The notes under the pieces: model-generated
Database searches by the model: none
What the model was told of the DNA's origin: nothing
Seen by the model: only the letters and a program-made list of their open reading frames with translations
Source: JBCCDY01 sp039030555
Lineage (GTDB): Bacteria; Bacteroidota; Bacteroidia; Cytophagales; Cyclobacteriaceae
Direction of reading: 5' to 3'
Length of the DNA stretch: 64,000 nucleotides
NCBI GenBank assembly: GCA_039030555.1
Contig: JBCCDY010000006.1
Coordinates: forward strand, 62,001 to 126,000
In this document: positions 34,220-41,884 of the stretch, one piece after another
Numbering within the stretch: position 1 is the stretch's first letter
Layout of the letters: each line of letters starts with the position of its first letter
Made by a program: the position numbers and the translations under genes

Positions 34220-34759
34220 TTAATCTTCATTTAAAATATCTTCAATTTTTTTTACCGCATGGTGATAGCTCGCTTTAAGACTACCTACAGAAGTTTCTGT
34301 TATCTCCGAAATTTGTTCGTACTTCATCTCTTCAAAATATTTCATATTGAATACCAAGCGTTGTTTATCCGGCAATTTTAATAATGCTTTTTGAAGTTTA
34401 AGCTCAATTTCATTTCCATCTACATGCTGCGATGAAGTTAGCTTCTCACTCAGTTCCCCCTCAACATCTCCGATGGGCAGAAAAAACCGTCTTCGTTTCT
34501 TTTTTAGAAAATTCAGACACTCATTCGTTGCGATTCGATAGATCCAGGTGTATAGAGAAGAGTCTTCTCTAAATTTGGAAAGGTTATTCCAAACCCTCAC
34601 AAATATCTCCTGAACGAGATCATCAGCATCATCGTGATCAATTACCATCTTTCTCACGTGCCAATAAATTCTTTCCTGGTACTCCCTGACTAATAGGTTA
34701 AATCCATAATTAGCCGTTTCAGGATTTTTAACCTGCTCTATTATAAAATGGTCTTCCAA
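34220..34759 (-). CDS. ECF RNA polymerase sigma factor
   Basis: A 179-residue sigma-70-family protein with region 2 (about residues 20-95: DHDDADDLVQEIFVRVWNNL, LYTWIYRIATNECLNFLKKK) and region 4 (about 120-175: LPDKQRLVFNMKYFEEMKYE, QISEITETSVGSLKASYHHA). No region 3 is present, as in all group 4 sigma factors. It leads a run with a membrane-anchored partner, a Spy-like protein and an outer-membrane protein, so the regulon probably concerns envelope stress. An autoregulated promoter likely lies in the gap upstream, but its sequence cannot be told by eye. Confidence 0.95.
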   Translation of the reverse strand: MEDHFIIEQVKNPETANYGFNLLVREYQERIYWHVRKMVIDHDDADDLVQEIFVRVWNNLSKFREDSSLYTWIYRIATNECLNFLKKKRRRFFLPIGDVEGELSEKLTSSQHVDGNEIELKLQKALLKLPDKQRLVFNMKYFEEMKYEQISEITETSVGSLKASYHHAVKKIEDILNED

Positions 34760-34985
34760 AAGAACTGTGTGTCGTAGTTTGGGTGCTTAGACAGAAGAAT
34801 TTAATAAAGGTTTAATTACCAGCATAATATTTTAGCTCTAGTTTGTGCTAATAGAACTTAATCACGCCAGTGAACCCAATTATAGGTTAGATAAGCTCTT
34901 GGAAATAGGATTGTTTAGAAACAGAATTGGCACTTTTTAAGAACTACCAGTAAGCATTTATTCTTTCTCGAATCGAAGAAGAACA

Positions 34986-35162
34986 CTAAATGGAGGCTTC
35001 ATTTATGTTTTTAACGATATCAAAAATGATCGTTATCAAAACGACTGTAGAAATCACACAAGTAAAATAAAATATGAATCTTTTATTGGCTACTGGAATT
35101 TCCTGATCGTCGTCAGGGTCAGAAAATATCAGGTCGTAAAACTTATTAATAAACTTATCCAA
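34986..35162 (-). CDS. 58-residue single-span membrane protein, translationally coupled to a Usp gene
   Basis: Translated by hand from the minus strand. It begins with TTG 9 bp after the Usp stop codon (35172), reads MDKFINKFYDLIFSDPDDDQ, and ends in DIVKNINEASI. It has an acidic patch near residue 18 and one membrane segment (RFIFYFTCVISTVVLITIIF, about 28-47). The frame has no ATG nearby, so the TTG start is uncertain, yet the clean amphipathic/membrane pattern and coupling support a real gene. Its role is unknown. The rest of the gap (34760-34985) shows only AT-rich sequence. Confidence 0.5.
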   Translation of the reverse strand: MDKFINKFYDLIFSDPDDDQEIPVANKRFIFYFTCVISTVVLITIIFDIVKNINEASI

Positions 35163-35171
35163 AGTATCTAA

Positions 35172-36095
35172 TCAGATTTCCATTAGGGCTTCTAATATTC
35201 CTGCTGTTTTTCCTTTAGGTCGGACAACTGTAAGTGGATATTTATCAACGACCTGAAGTAATTTCTCTGCCATACTTCCTAGAAAGATTGCCGTAGTTGC
35301 GCTTCTTCCTTTAGCTCCAACAATTAGTCCGCTAATTTTCAGTTCATCCGCCAAATCTCGAATATCTGAAGTCAAATCATCATTCTGATCAAGCGAATAA
35401 ACAGCTGTGATCTTGACACCTTCAGTATCTATTTCCTTTATAAAGTTATCAAACGTTTTTTCGGCATTTCTTTTCATAACTCCAGCGAACTCTTCAAAAG
35501 ACTTTCCGGTATAGTGGTATCCAACCGGAACATTATATACATTCTGGCAAATGACTTCCACTTTATTCATATTATTCCTGGAAATGTAAATAGCATATTC
35601 CAGTGCAAGTTTTGAGTATTCTGAGAAATCGATAGGCACGAGTAGCCTTTCCATAGTGGGTTGTAATCCTTCAGGAATGATCAAAAGCATACAACTAGCC
35701 CTTCTGGCTAATCTTTGGGACAATACTCCTGAGCCCTTTAGTTTCGTTTTATTACCCATTATAATAATGTCAATACCTTCCTTCTTAGCAAAACCAAGAA
35801 TAACTTTAGAAGGCTGACCTTTTTCTACAATTACATGAGATTGAATATCGGAATGTGCAGTAAAATGATCTTCGATTTTTGACTCAATCTGCTTTTTACG
35901 TTCATCAAGCGCATTAGGAACCATGTTAGGGAACTCTTGCTTTAATTCCTGCGGTATTTCAATGTTCTTGATGACATTAACAAAATAAATATGATCTGCT
36001 AATGAAGATTTGGTTACGAAGGATGCAAACTCAATAAGTGTGTCATCCATTTCGGACATATCCAACCCGACTAAAATCTTCTTTATTGGTTCCAT
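35172..36095 (-). CDS. Tandem-domain universal stress protein (second copy)
   Basis: 307 residues made of two Usp domains (about 1-145 and 150-290). The first domain keeps GNKTKLKGSGVLSQRLARRA, in which the last glycine-serine of the ATP signature is altered; the second has the fuller GAKGRSATTAIFLGSMAEK. Thus probably only the C-terminal half binds ATP (inference). It differs from the tandem Usp protein at 11521-12369, so the genome carries at least two types. A large dyad lies in the gap with serC just upstream. A 58-residue membrane ORF follows within 10 bp. No partner function is known. Confidence 0.92.
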   Translation of the reverse strand: MEPIKKILVGLDMSEMDDTLIEFASFVTKSSLADHIYFVNVIKNIEIPQELKQEFPNMVPNALDERKKQIESKIEDHFTAHSDIQSHVIVEKGQPSKVILGFAKKEGIDIIIMGNKTKLKGSGVLSQRLARRASCMLLIIPEGLQPTMERLLVPIDFSEYSKLALEYAIYISRNNMNKVEVICQNVYNVPVGYHYTGKSFEEFAGVMKRNAEKTFDNFIKEIDTEGVKITAVYSLDQNDDLTSDIRDLADELKISGLIVGAKGRSATTAIFLGSMAEKLLQVVDKYPLTVVRPKGKTAGILEALMEI

Positions 36096-36129
36096 TGAAG
36101 TCTCATAATTTGTGGCAAATTTAGGCTAT

Positions 36130-36165
36130 GCTTTTTTAATAATGGAATGAGTCCATTAAAAAAAG
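36130..36165. other. Perfect dyad in the serC-Usp gap
   Basis: TAATGGA (36140-36146), ATGAG, TCCATTA (36152-36158) form a 7-bp inverted repeat that extends through T-rich and A-rich flanks to about 14 bp per arm with one bulge. It may serve as a bidirectional terminator after serC or an operator for the Usp gene. Neither direction shows a clear T-run beyond the stem. Confidence 0.4.
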
Positions 36166-36201
36166 ATTTATTAATCAACTAATGATCACAACAGCTTTTC
36201 A

Positions 36202-37284
36202 TCAATTTAGTTGCGATAGTCTATCGGCCAACATTTCAATTTGCTCATTAGAATGTGCCGCAAAATTAGCAATTCTGATTTGAGACTGTTTGCGTTTACC
36301 ATAACCTGACCCCACAACTAAATGAGACTGGTTGAGGATCTTTAAAATATCCGCGGAATTCTTTTCTCCCGTTTCTGCTACGATAACAGTTTTAGATCTG
36401 AACTTCTCATCCGAAACAAAGGGTTTTAAAGACGAATGGTTTTCCAATGCCTGGTAAAGAACGGCCGATTTGTAATTAATATCTCTTCGGATCTTAGGGA
36501 GACCAATTTGAAGCATATCTTCTGCTACCTTTCCAAGAAGATAGATATTCAACATATTAGGTGTTTCAGGAGTCTGATCTTCTAAAATCTTCTTGTGTAA
36601 ACTTGAAATGGTATGGTAACTTCCTGTTTTTAGTCCTTTGGATTTCAGTTTATCTGCTTTTTCAAGTACTCGTTCATTGTATATCCAAACTCCAAGACCT
36701 GCGGGCAAACCAAAACTTTTTTGAACTGAAAAGTATGCACAATCAACTTTGCTGTAATCGATCTCAACGCATGGTACGGAAGAAACGACATCGAGAGCAA
36801 TCAATACATCTTTGTTTCTACTCTTAAACTCATAAACATCCTCCATCGGATGCATTGCACCTGTACTCGTTTCGTTGTGTGTGAAAGCTATAAGTTCAAC
36901 ATCATTCTCGATCATCTCATCTGTTAAAAGATGGCATGAACCTTCATTACTCTCTAATTTTATAGCTGATTTGCCTAAACTGCTTGCTATCTCATAAAAT
37001 CTGGATGAAAATGCTCCATTAACAATATGTAGCGATTTTTCTTCTACCGTATTCTGAATAATTCTTTCCCATATCTCTGTTGCAGAACTTAAAAAGGCGA
37101 TGTGATACCCTTCAGGGAGATTTAACAACTCTGAAATATACTTTTTGGTATTCGCTACAATTTTTTTGAATTCACCGCTTCTATGAGAAATTGAAGGTAT
37201 CTGTTCCTTTAGAGCATTCTTTATATGATCATTCACGGTGAAAAACAGTTCAGAAGGGCCAGGAGTGAAATATATTTTCTTCAT
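36202..37284 (-). CDS. serC: Phosphoserine aminotransferase SerC
   Basis: The 360-residue product is a class V (fold type I) PLP aminotransferase. Its opening KKIYFTPGPSELFFTVNDHI, the THNETSTGAMHPM region, and the PLP-lysine motif SVQKSFGLPAG match the SerC lineage. It converts 3-phosphohydroxypyruvate plus glutamate to phosphoserine and 2-oxoglutarate. Context is strong: the next gene upstream on the same strand is a phosphoserine phosphatase-phosphoglycerate dehydrogenase fusion, about 300 bp away. Its leader contains a short ORF overlapping the start codon and a hairpin, and it shares a 17-base element with the serBA leader. It probably has its own promoter in that gap. Confidence 0.93.
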   Translation of the reverse strand: MKKIYFTPGPSELFFTVNDHIKNALKEQIPSISHRSGEFKKIVANTKKYISELLNLPEGYHIAFLSSATEIWERIIQNTVEEKSLHIVNGAFSSRFYEIASSLGKSAIKLESNEGSCHLLTDEMIENDVELIAFTHNETSTGAMHPMEDVYEFKSRNKDVLIALDVVSSVPCVEIDYSKVDCAYFSVQKSFGLPAGLGVWIYNERVLEKADKLKSKGLKTGSYHTISSLHKKILEDQTPETPNMLNIYLLGKVAEDMLQIGLPKIRRDINYKSAVLYQALENHSSLKPFVSDEKFRSKTVIVAETGEKNSADILKILNQSHLVVGSGYGKRKQSQIRIANFAAHSNEQIEMLADRLSQLN

Positions 37285-37319
37285 AGAATTGATTTATAAT
37301 AAATGAAAGAAAACCTCAT
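37281..37319 (-). promoter_or_regulatory. 12-codon upstream ORF overlapping serC start
   Basis: Minus strand from ATG 37319: the peptide reads MRFSFIYYKSIL and stops with a TGA that shares two bases with the serC ATG (CTATGAAG). This geometry can couple termination and re-initiation. A second short ORF (MKETHSTA, start 37342) ends in the TGA that overlaps this ORF's ATG. Whether the peptides are made is not known. The first bases lie in one arm of a strong hairpin. Confidence 0.4.
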
Positions 37320-37342
37320 GCTGTGGAATGAGTTTCTTTCAT
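37302..37342 (-). promoter_or_regulatory. Leader hairpin in front of serC
   Basis: On the minus strand, ATGAAAGAAACTCAT pairs with ATGAGGTTTTCTTTCAT across an 8-nt loop (TCCACAGC). All bases match except for a two-base bulge. The right arm contains the start of the 12-codon ORF, so the ATG would be masked when the hairpin forms. It could be an RNA switch or attenuator for serC. Confidence 0.5.
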
Positions 37343-37583
37343 ATTGTGTTTATATTTGACTTCAGGATAAAGATATCCCGTTTGAGTTCCGGTTATGTTT
37401 GTTAAACCTAACATTTTATAAAATACCGGGTCAACCACTCTTCGAAACCGGGCCTCACCCCGACTTGTCGGGTCCTCGTTACTGTTTCAGTTTCAGGTTA
37501 ACAGTGGATTGTTGAGAAGAGCAGAAGCCCAAATCCTGTTTATTCGGGGGTTTAACGAAGCTCTCCCGGGCTCATTCGGGTTT
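37343..37583. other. serBA-serC intergenic region with GC-rich hairpins
   Basis: This stretch between serBA and serC is more GC-rich than its surroundings. It contains a perfect hairpin CCCGAC-TT-GTCGGG at 37459-37472 and a CCCGAATGAGCCCGGG-like stem on the minus strand right after the serBA stop codon (37566-37581). They may be a terminator for serBA and a non-coding repeat; neither is followed by a clean T-run. Confidence 0.35.
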
Positions 37584-39476
37584 TTAATATAGCATTCTTG
37601 TTCTTATGGTGTGACTTATCTTCTTTAGTTCACCTATGATAGATTTATCATATTCTTTATCCACATCCGTTATCACATAACCAATTTCCTCGTTGGTTTT
37701 AAGGTATTGACCTAAAATATTAACATTATGCTCTACTAGCACATGGTTTAACTCCGCTAATATTCCAGGCTGATTTTCATGTATATGCATCAACCTATGC
37801 GCATTTTCTAAAGCTGGAAGGGTGACATTTGGAAAGTTTACACTTCCACTCGTACTTCCGGTATTTACATAGTTAATAATTCTTTCCGGTACATAAGAAG
37901 CTATATTCTCTTGTGCTTCTAGTGTACTTCCACCAATATGAGGGGTCAAAATTACATTTGGAAGTCCTCTTAAGTCAGAAAAGAATTCATCATTATTCGA
38001 TTTTGGCTCCTCCGGGAAAACGTCGACGGCAGCTCCAGAGATTTTACCGGATTCTATATTCTTCTTCAGAACAGGAATATCAACCACATGTCCCCTACTG
38101 AGATTAATGAGGATCGCTCTTTCTTTCATCTGCTCAAATTGATCTTCTGAAAGCAGATTTTTATTTTCCTTTCTACCATCTACATGAAGACTTACGATAT
38201 CGACCGTATTTAACAATTCCTTTAGCGAATCGCATTTGGTTGCATTTCCTAAGGCCAGCCTTTCCTCCAGATCGTAATAGAAAACATTCAAGCCTATAGA
38301 TTCAGCTACTACAGAAAGCTGTTTTCCGATATTTCCATATCCAATTATTCCAAGTTTCTTACCTCTGATTTCAAAGCTACCAGTTGCACTCTTATTCCAT
38401 TTTCCAGCATGCATCGCTGCCATTTTATCCGGTAGATTTCGCATGAGCATAATAATATTACCAATAGCAAGTTCCACAACCGACCTTGTATTGCTATAAG
38501 GAGCATTGAAAGCAGCGACACCTTTCATGGAGGAAGCAGGTAAGTTTATCTGATTAGTTCCAATACAGAAAGCACCAATCGCCAATAACCTGTCTGCTTT
38601 TTTAATTACTTTTTCCGTAACCTGGGTTTTCGAGCGTATCCCAAGGATCGATACACCTTCTATCCGCTCACACAGCTCATCCTCTGAAAGCCCTGCAGGA
38701 TGTACTTCAACAGAATAGCCTTCTTCTTTGAAAACCTTAATTGCTTCCTGATGAATATTTTCAAGTAAAAGCACCTTGATTCTATTCTTGGGATAAGAAA
38801 GTGCTGTATTCAACTTGTTTGCATACAAATACTCGTCCAGGCTGGGAGCTACATGGTCAGCTTTCTCGGCAATTTCTTCGCGATGTACATTCTCAGTGAA
38901 AGCATAAAACTTCTGAGCAGCACCCGCTTCCCTAATTTCATAATCCGTATGCCCATCACCTATTACATGGACTTCGCCATCAAGATACAAACCTTCTATT
39001 TGCTTCGCCTTGCCATTATTAGAAGAGAGGATATTTTCTTTATCGAAGCCTACGATATTGCCATCCTTATCATAATTAAAACAGTTGGCAAAAACATGAT
39101 CCTCTTCAATACCATAATCGGCTACGATAGGTACAATGAAATCTTTAAAGCCATTGGAGATGATGTATACGTTTTCGTGATAGGTTTCGAAAAACTCCTT
39201 ATTCCGTTCTACCGACTTGGAAACCTTTCTCTTGAGTCTTTGGATCAATTTCGGAAGATCATCCTTATGGGCATCAAGCAAGGCAAGCCTTTGTTCCAGT
39301 GATTCTCTGAATGAAAGTTTCCCACTCATGGCCTGATCAGTGATCGATTTGACTTTCTTCAACCGATCATTTTTATCTTGATAATCCATTAAGCTTATAT
39401 CTCCAAGCTCATCCAACGCTTCTACACTTGTAAATGTGCTATCGAAATCAAAAACGAAATATTTAGTTATAGCCAT
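37584..39476 (-). CDS. serA: Fused phosphoserine phosphatase and 3-phosphoglycerate dehydrogenase (SerB-SerA)
   Basis: From ATG 39476 the product is 630 residues: an N-terminal HAD phosphatase (about 1-215) and a full SerA (about 225-630). The phosphatase has motif I FDFDSTFTS, the ISNG threonine/serine motif II, a lysine in KAKQIEGL, and GDGHTDYE motif IV. SerA has the Rossmann fingerprint GYGNIGKQ, the catalytic region DVFPEEP...LTPHIGGST, and a C-terminal ACT domain (HENQPGILAELN) for serine feedback. An upstream ATG (39545) would add 23 residues not related to either family. The protein would do both first and last step of phosphorylated serine synthesis, with SerC doing the middle. Confidence 0.93.
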   Translation of the reverse strand: MAITKYFVFDFDSTFTSVEALDELGDISLMDYQDKNDRLKKVKSITDQAMSGKLSFRESLEQRLALLDAHKDDLPKLIQRLKRKVSKSVERNKEFFETYHENVYIISNGFKDFIVPIVADYGIEEDHVFANCFNYDKDGNIVGFDKENILSSNNGKAKQIEGLYLDGEVHVIGDGHTDYEIREAGAAQKFYAFTENVHREEIAEKADHVAPSLDEYLYANKLNTALSYPKNRIKVLLLENIHQEAIKVFKEEGYSVEVHPAGLSEDELCERIEGVSILGIRSKTQVTEKVIKKADRLLAIGAFCIGTNQINLPASSMKGVAAFNAPYSNTRSVVELAIGNIIMLMRNLPDKMAAMHAGKWNKSATGSFEIRGKKLGIIGYGNIGKQLSVVAESIGLNVFYYDLEERLALGNATKCDSLKELLNTVDIVSLHVDGRKENKNLLSEDQFEQMKERAILINLSRGHVVDIPVLKKNIESGKISGAAVDVFPEEPKSNNDEFFSDLRGLPNVILTPHIGGSTLEAQENIASYVPERIINYVNTGSTSGSVNFPNVTLPALENAHRLMHIHENQPGILAELNHVLVEHNVNILGQYLKTNEEIGYVITDVDKEYDKSIIGELKKISHTIRTRMLY

Positions 39477-39481
39477 AGTTC

Positions 39482-39520
39482 TTAAAAGATGGGGCAAAAG
39501 TATAAAAAAGGAAACCTCAT
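39482..39520 (-). promoter_or_regulatory. 12-codon upstream ORF and promoter-like box in the serBA leader
   Basis: The minus strand from ATG 39520 reads MRFPFLYFCPIF and stops at 39482, 5 bp before the serBA start. It parallels the serC leader peptide in length and first residues. The same stretch also contains TACTTTTG (39495-39502), an exact TAnnTTTG box with a TTTG 23 bp upstream, so it may instead be the core promoter, and the ORF would then not be transcribed. Confidence 0.35.
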
Positions 39521-39545
39521 GCCTACAAAGACACAAGGTTCTCAT

Positions 39546-39965
39546 GGCAAAAAAAGTATAAAACTCTAATGTGGCTCCGGAGACTTATCGATAATCAGCT
39601 AAATGTGATCTCTGTGTGCCCCGGTCAGTAGATCACCTACCGATCCAATCATTCTTTTTATTGCTTTACAGGCATAGACTTCGTATTGTAAGTGTATATA
39701 TCATTTTGAGTGATTTGTACCTTCTTATTCAAATATTCTAATTATAGATTCCGTTTGAATGGATTTATGGGATCAAAGTAAAAATTTACGTTTTTTTTGG
39801 AAATGACATCTATTCTATTAAAGTAAGGAACGAACTCCATGACTTCACTACCTCGATATTGTCCTCGGAAATGGCCAGAACTACTTGTTCTGTTTTCAGA
39901 ATATTTAAAATAAATATAACCCTAATTATCTACGATTTGAAAGATAAGAATTTGGAAGTATGTGC
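39546..39965. other. Gene-free gap upstream of serBA
   Basis: No convincing ORF, RNA gene or insertion-sequence remnant was seen in this 420-bp stretch between serBA and the exchanger gene. A GTGATCT/AGATCAC dyad with an 18-nt loop lies at 39605-39636, and the segment 39543-39566 looks like an imperfect direct repeat of 39488-39512. The regulatory region of serBA probably lies here; the rest is AT-rich. Confidence 0.5.
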
Positions 39966-40946
39966 TTAGCTTACTGGGGTCTGTTCACGCATAAATAAGA
40001 ACACCATATAGGTGACAAAGCCTACCAAATAAATGGTAGCCTCGAGGCGGTCGAGCCTGTTTCTTTTTAGAGTAAACATAAAGACGAATAATAAAACCGA
40101 ACCAAGCATTACAACTCCTAAATCTATGTTTAAATCGGAATTGTAATTCATAGGACTAAGTAGAGCTGAAGTACTGAGGACGAGCAGTATATTGAAAATA
40201 TTCGAACCTACTATGTTTCCGACAGCGATATCTGATTTTTTTTGAAGTGCGGCCACCGCACTTGTAGCAAGTTCTGGAAGCGATGTCCCGGCAGCTAGTA
40301 TAGTAAGACCAATAAGCTTTTTACTTACCTGAAATTTTTCTGCTACAGCTACTGCATTATTCACGATCAGGTCTCCTCCTATAGCAAGTCCTACCGCTCC
40401 TCCAATGATCATTAAGGTCGTTCGAAGGCTGTTGTATATTTCAATCTCGTCTCCAATACTATCACCCGTATTTTTCATATTGAAAAATACATTTAGAAGA
40501 AAGAGTATGAACATCACAAATAGGATAATAGCATCGAAAAACGAAAGCACATTTGTTTCAGCCTCGAATAACAGTTTATCATTAACCAGTATGAAAAATA
40601 CAAGAGTAGCTAATATTGCATAAGGTATTTCTTTAAGTACAGTTTGCCTCTGAACAAATAGCGGATAAATGTTCCCAGCAACTCCTAATATTAAAAACAT
40701 ATTGAAAATATTGGAACCTATAATATTTCCGAAAACTACATCGTCATGCCCGTTCAGTGAAGAAATGATATTAACTACAAGTTCGGGAGCGGATGTTCCC
40801 ATAGCTACGATAGTTAGCCCAATAGCTATCTCAGAGATATTAAACCGTTTGGCTAAAGATGAAGATCCGTTTACCAAAAAATCTGCCCCTTTGATTAATA
40901 AGACAAATCCTAAGATTATAAATATTAGATTAAGAAAAACGTCCAA
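39966..40946 (-). CDS. Sodium/calcium exchanger family protein (CaCA, YrbG-like)
   Basis: 326 residues with about ten membrane segments and internal two-fold symmetry. The alpha-repeats are AIGLTIVAMGTSAPELVVNI with GNIIGSNIFN, and LIGLTILAAGTSLPELATSA with GNIVGSNIFN. These are the ion-binding signatures of the calcium/cation antiporter superfamily, YrbG-type. It most likely exchanges Na+ or H+ for Ca2+ across the inner membrane. It stands alone on the minus strand, divergent from the gene at 41127. Confidence 0.95.
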   Translation of the reverse strand: MDVFLNLIFIILGFVLLIKGADFLVNGSSSLAKRFNISEIAIGLTIVAMGTSAPELVVNIISSLNGHDDVVFGNIIGSNIFNMFLILGVAGNIYPLFVQRQTVLKEIPYAILATLVFFILVNDKLLFEAETNVLSFFDAIILFVMFILFLLNVFFNMKNTGDSIGDEIEIYNSLRTTLMIIGGAVGLAIGGDLIVNNAVAVAEKFQVSKKLIGLTILAAGTSLPELATSAVAALQKKSDIAVGNIVGSNIFNILLVLSTSALLSPMNYNSDLNIDLGVVMLGSVLLFVFMFTLKRNRLDRLEATIYLVGFVTYMVFLFMREQTPVS

Positions 40947-41126
40947 GTTGATTTTTTAGGTTATAAGGTAATTGTATTGTTTAAATACAATTAAATCTTA
41001 AAATGTAACCATTTAACGATTAATAAAGCTATTTAATTTTGTCGATAATTTAGCGAGACCATTTAACTTAAACAGGTATTATTGATTTATTTTCTAAAGG
41101 AAACTCGTGTTATCGCCCAACTATAG

Positions 41127-41873
41127 ATGGATAAGTTAGAATACATTAAGCTTCTGGAGTACATAAATCAGCTATTGGCTAAATCGTCCACTGTACTAAT
41201 CTTATTGGGTATACTGGTTTTAGGAGTGTACTGGCTAAGATTTTTTCAGTTAAAAGATCTAAAGAAAAAATTTGATTATTCTGCTGATCATGAGGTGGTT
41301 ACGCTTAAATGGAGCGGTATTTTTATCTTCTCTGGTCTAGGTTTATTCCTAAATACACTCTTTCACGAAATTGTGGCGCTTAATTATGCTTGGTTTTTTA
41401 TTAGACTTTTACTTGGCGCAGCTATAGCGGGTAGTACTTATTATATCTATATCACACTACTTAGGGGACTTTATGTAACATATCTGAACAATCGCCTTCA
41501 GAAATTACGATATAAGCCCAGGATTTCTCCAAGAACAAAGCTCGAAATGAAACTTTTAAGTGAAGAAGAGGAGGATGTTCACCTTGATGCAGGAATGCAG
41601 GCGGAAGAAGATATATTTTCTTTTGATTACGATGTTTGGATAGACGAACGTTCAGACTATATAAAAATTGAAAAATATGATGGGAGAAAACTGGCTTTAC
41701 AATGTTCGAAGTGTAATTACTTTACACTGAAAGTTTATAAAGAGGCTATCATTTCTGCACCAACATTCGAAGAGAAAGGTGAGCTAGTGAAAATTTACAG
41801 ATGCCATTATTGCAAACACACTGAAAAAAATTATTTCAGTGTGTCGCGCTTAAAAAAGAATCTTAGCAGTTGA
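41127..41873 (+). CDS. Membrane protein with C-terminal zinc-ribbon-like domain
   Basis: A 248-residue protein with three membrane segments (about residues 15-35, 57-80, 83-110), a charged linker, and a C-terminal domain with two CxxC pairs: CSKCNYF near residue 193 and CHYCKHTEKN near 230, which should bind one zinc. No signal peptide is needed because the first segment can act as anchor. I do not know the family. It is transcribed alone, between the exchanger and a convergent transsulfuration gene. Its zinc ribbon probably lies in the cytosol. Confidence 0.75.
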   Translation: MDKLEYIKLLEYINQLLAKSSTVLILLGILVLGVYWLRFFQLKDLKKKFDYSADHEVVTLKWSGIFIFSGLGLFLNTLFHEIVALNYAWFFIRLLLGAAIAGSTYYIYITLLRGLYVTYLNNRLQKLRYKPRISPRTKLEMKLLSEEEEDVHLDAGMQAEEDIFSFDYDVWIDERSDYIKIEKYDGRKLALQCSKCNYFTLKVYKEAIISAPTFEEKGELVKIYRCHYCKHTEKNYFSVSRLKKNLSS

Positions 41874-41884
41874 TAAAATCCTTA

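Noticed and set aside
37440..37475. Segment with TTCGAAACC that looks like a tRNA T-arm
   Set aside because: No acceptor stem, anticodon arm or D-arm can be formed around it; the bases belong to a GC-rich hairpin.
37584..39545. Longer serBA start at 39545 adding 23 residues
   Set aside because: The extra residues (MRTLCLCRHEVSFF...) do not belong to the HAD family, whose motif starts right after MAITKYF; the extra frame arises in the leader.
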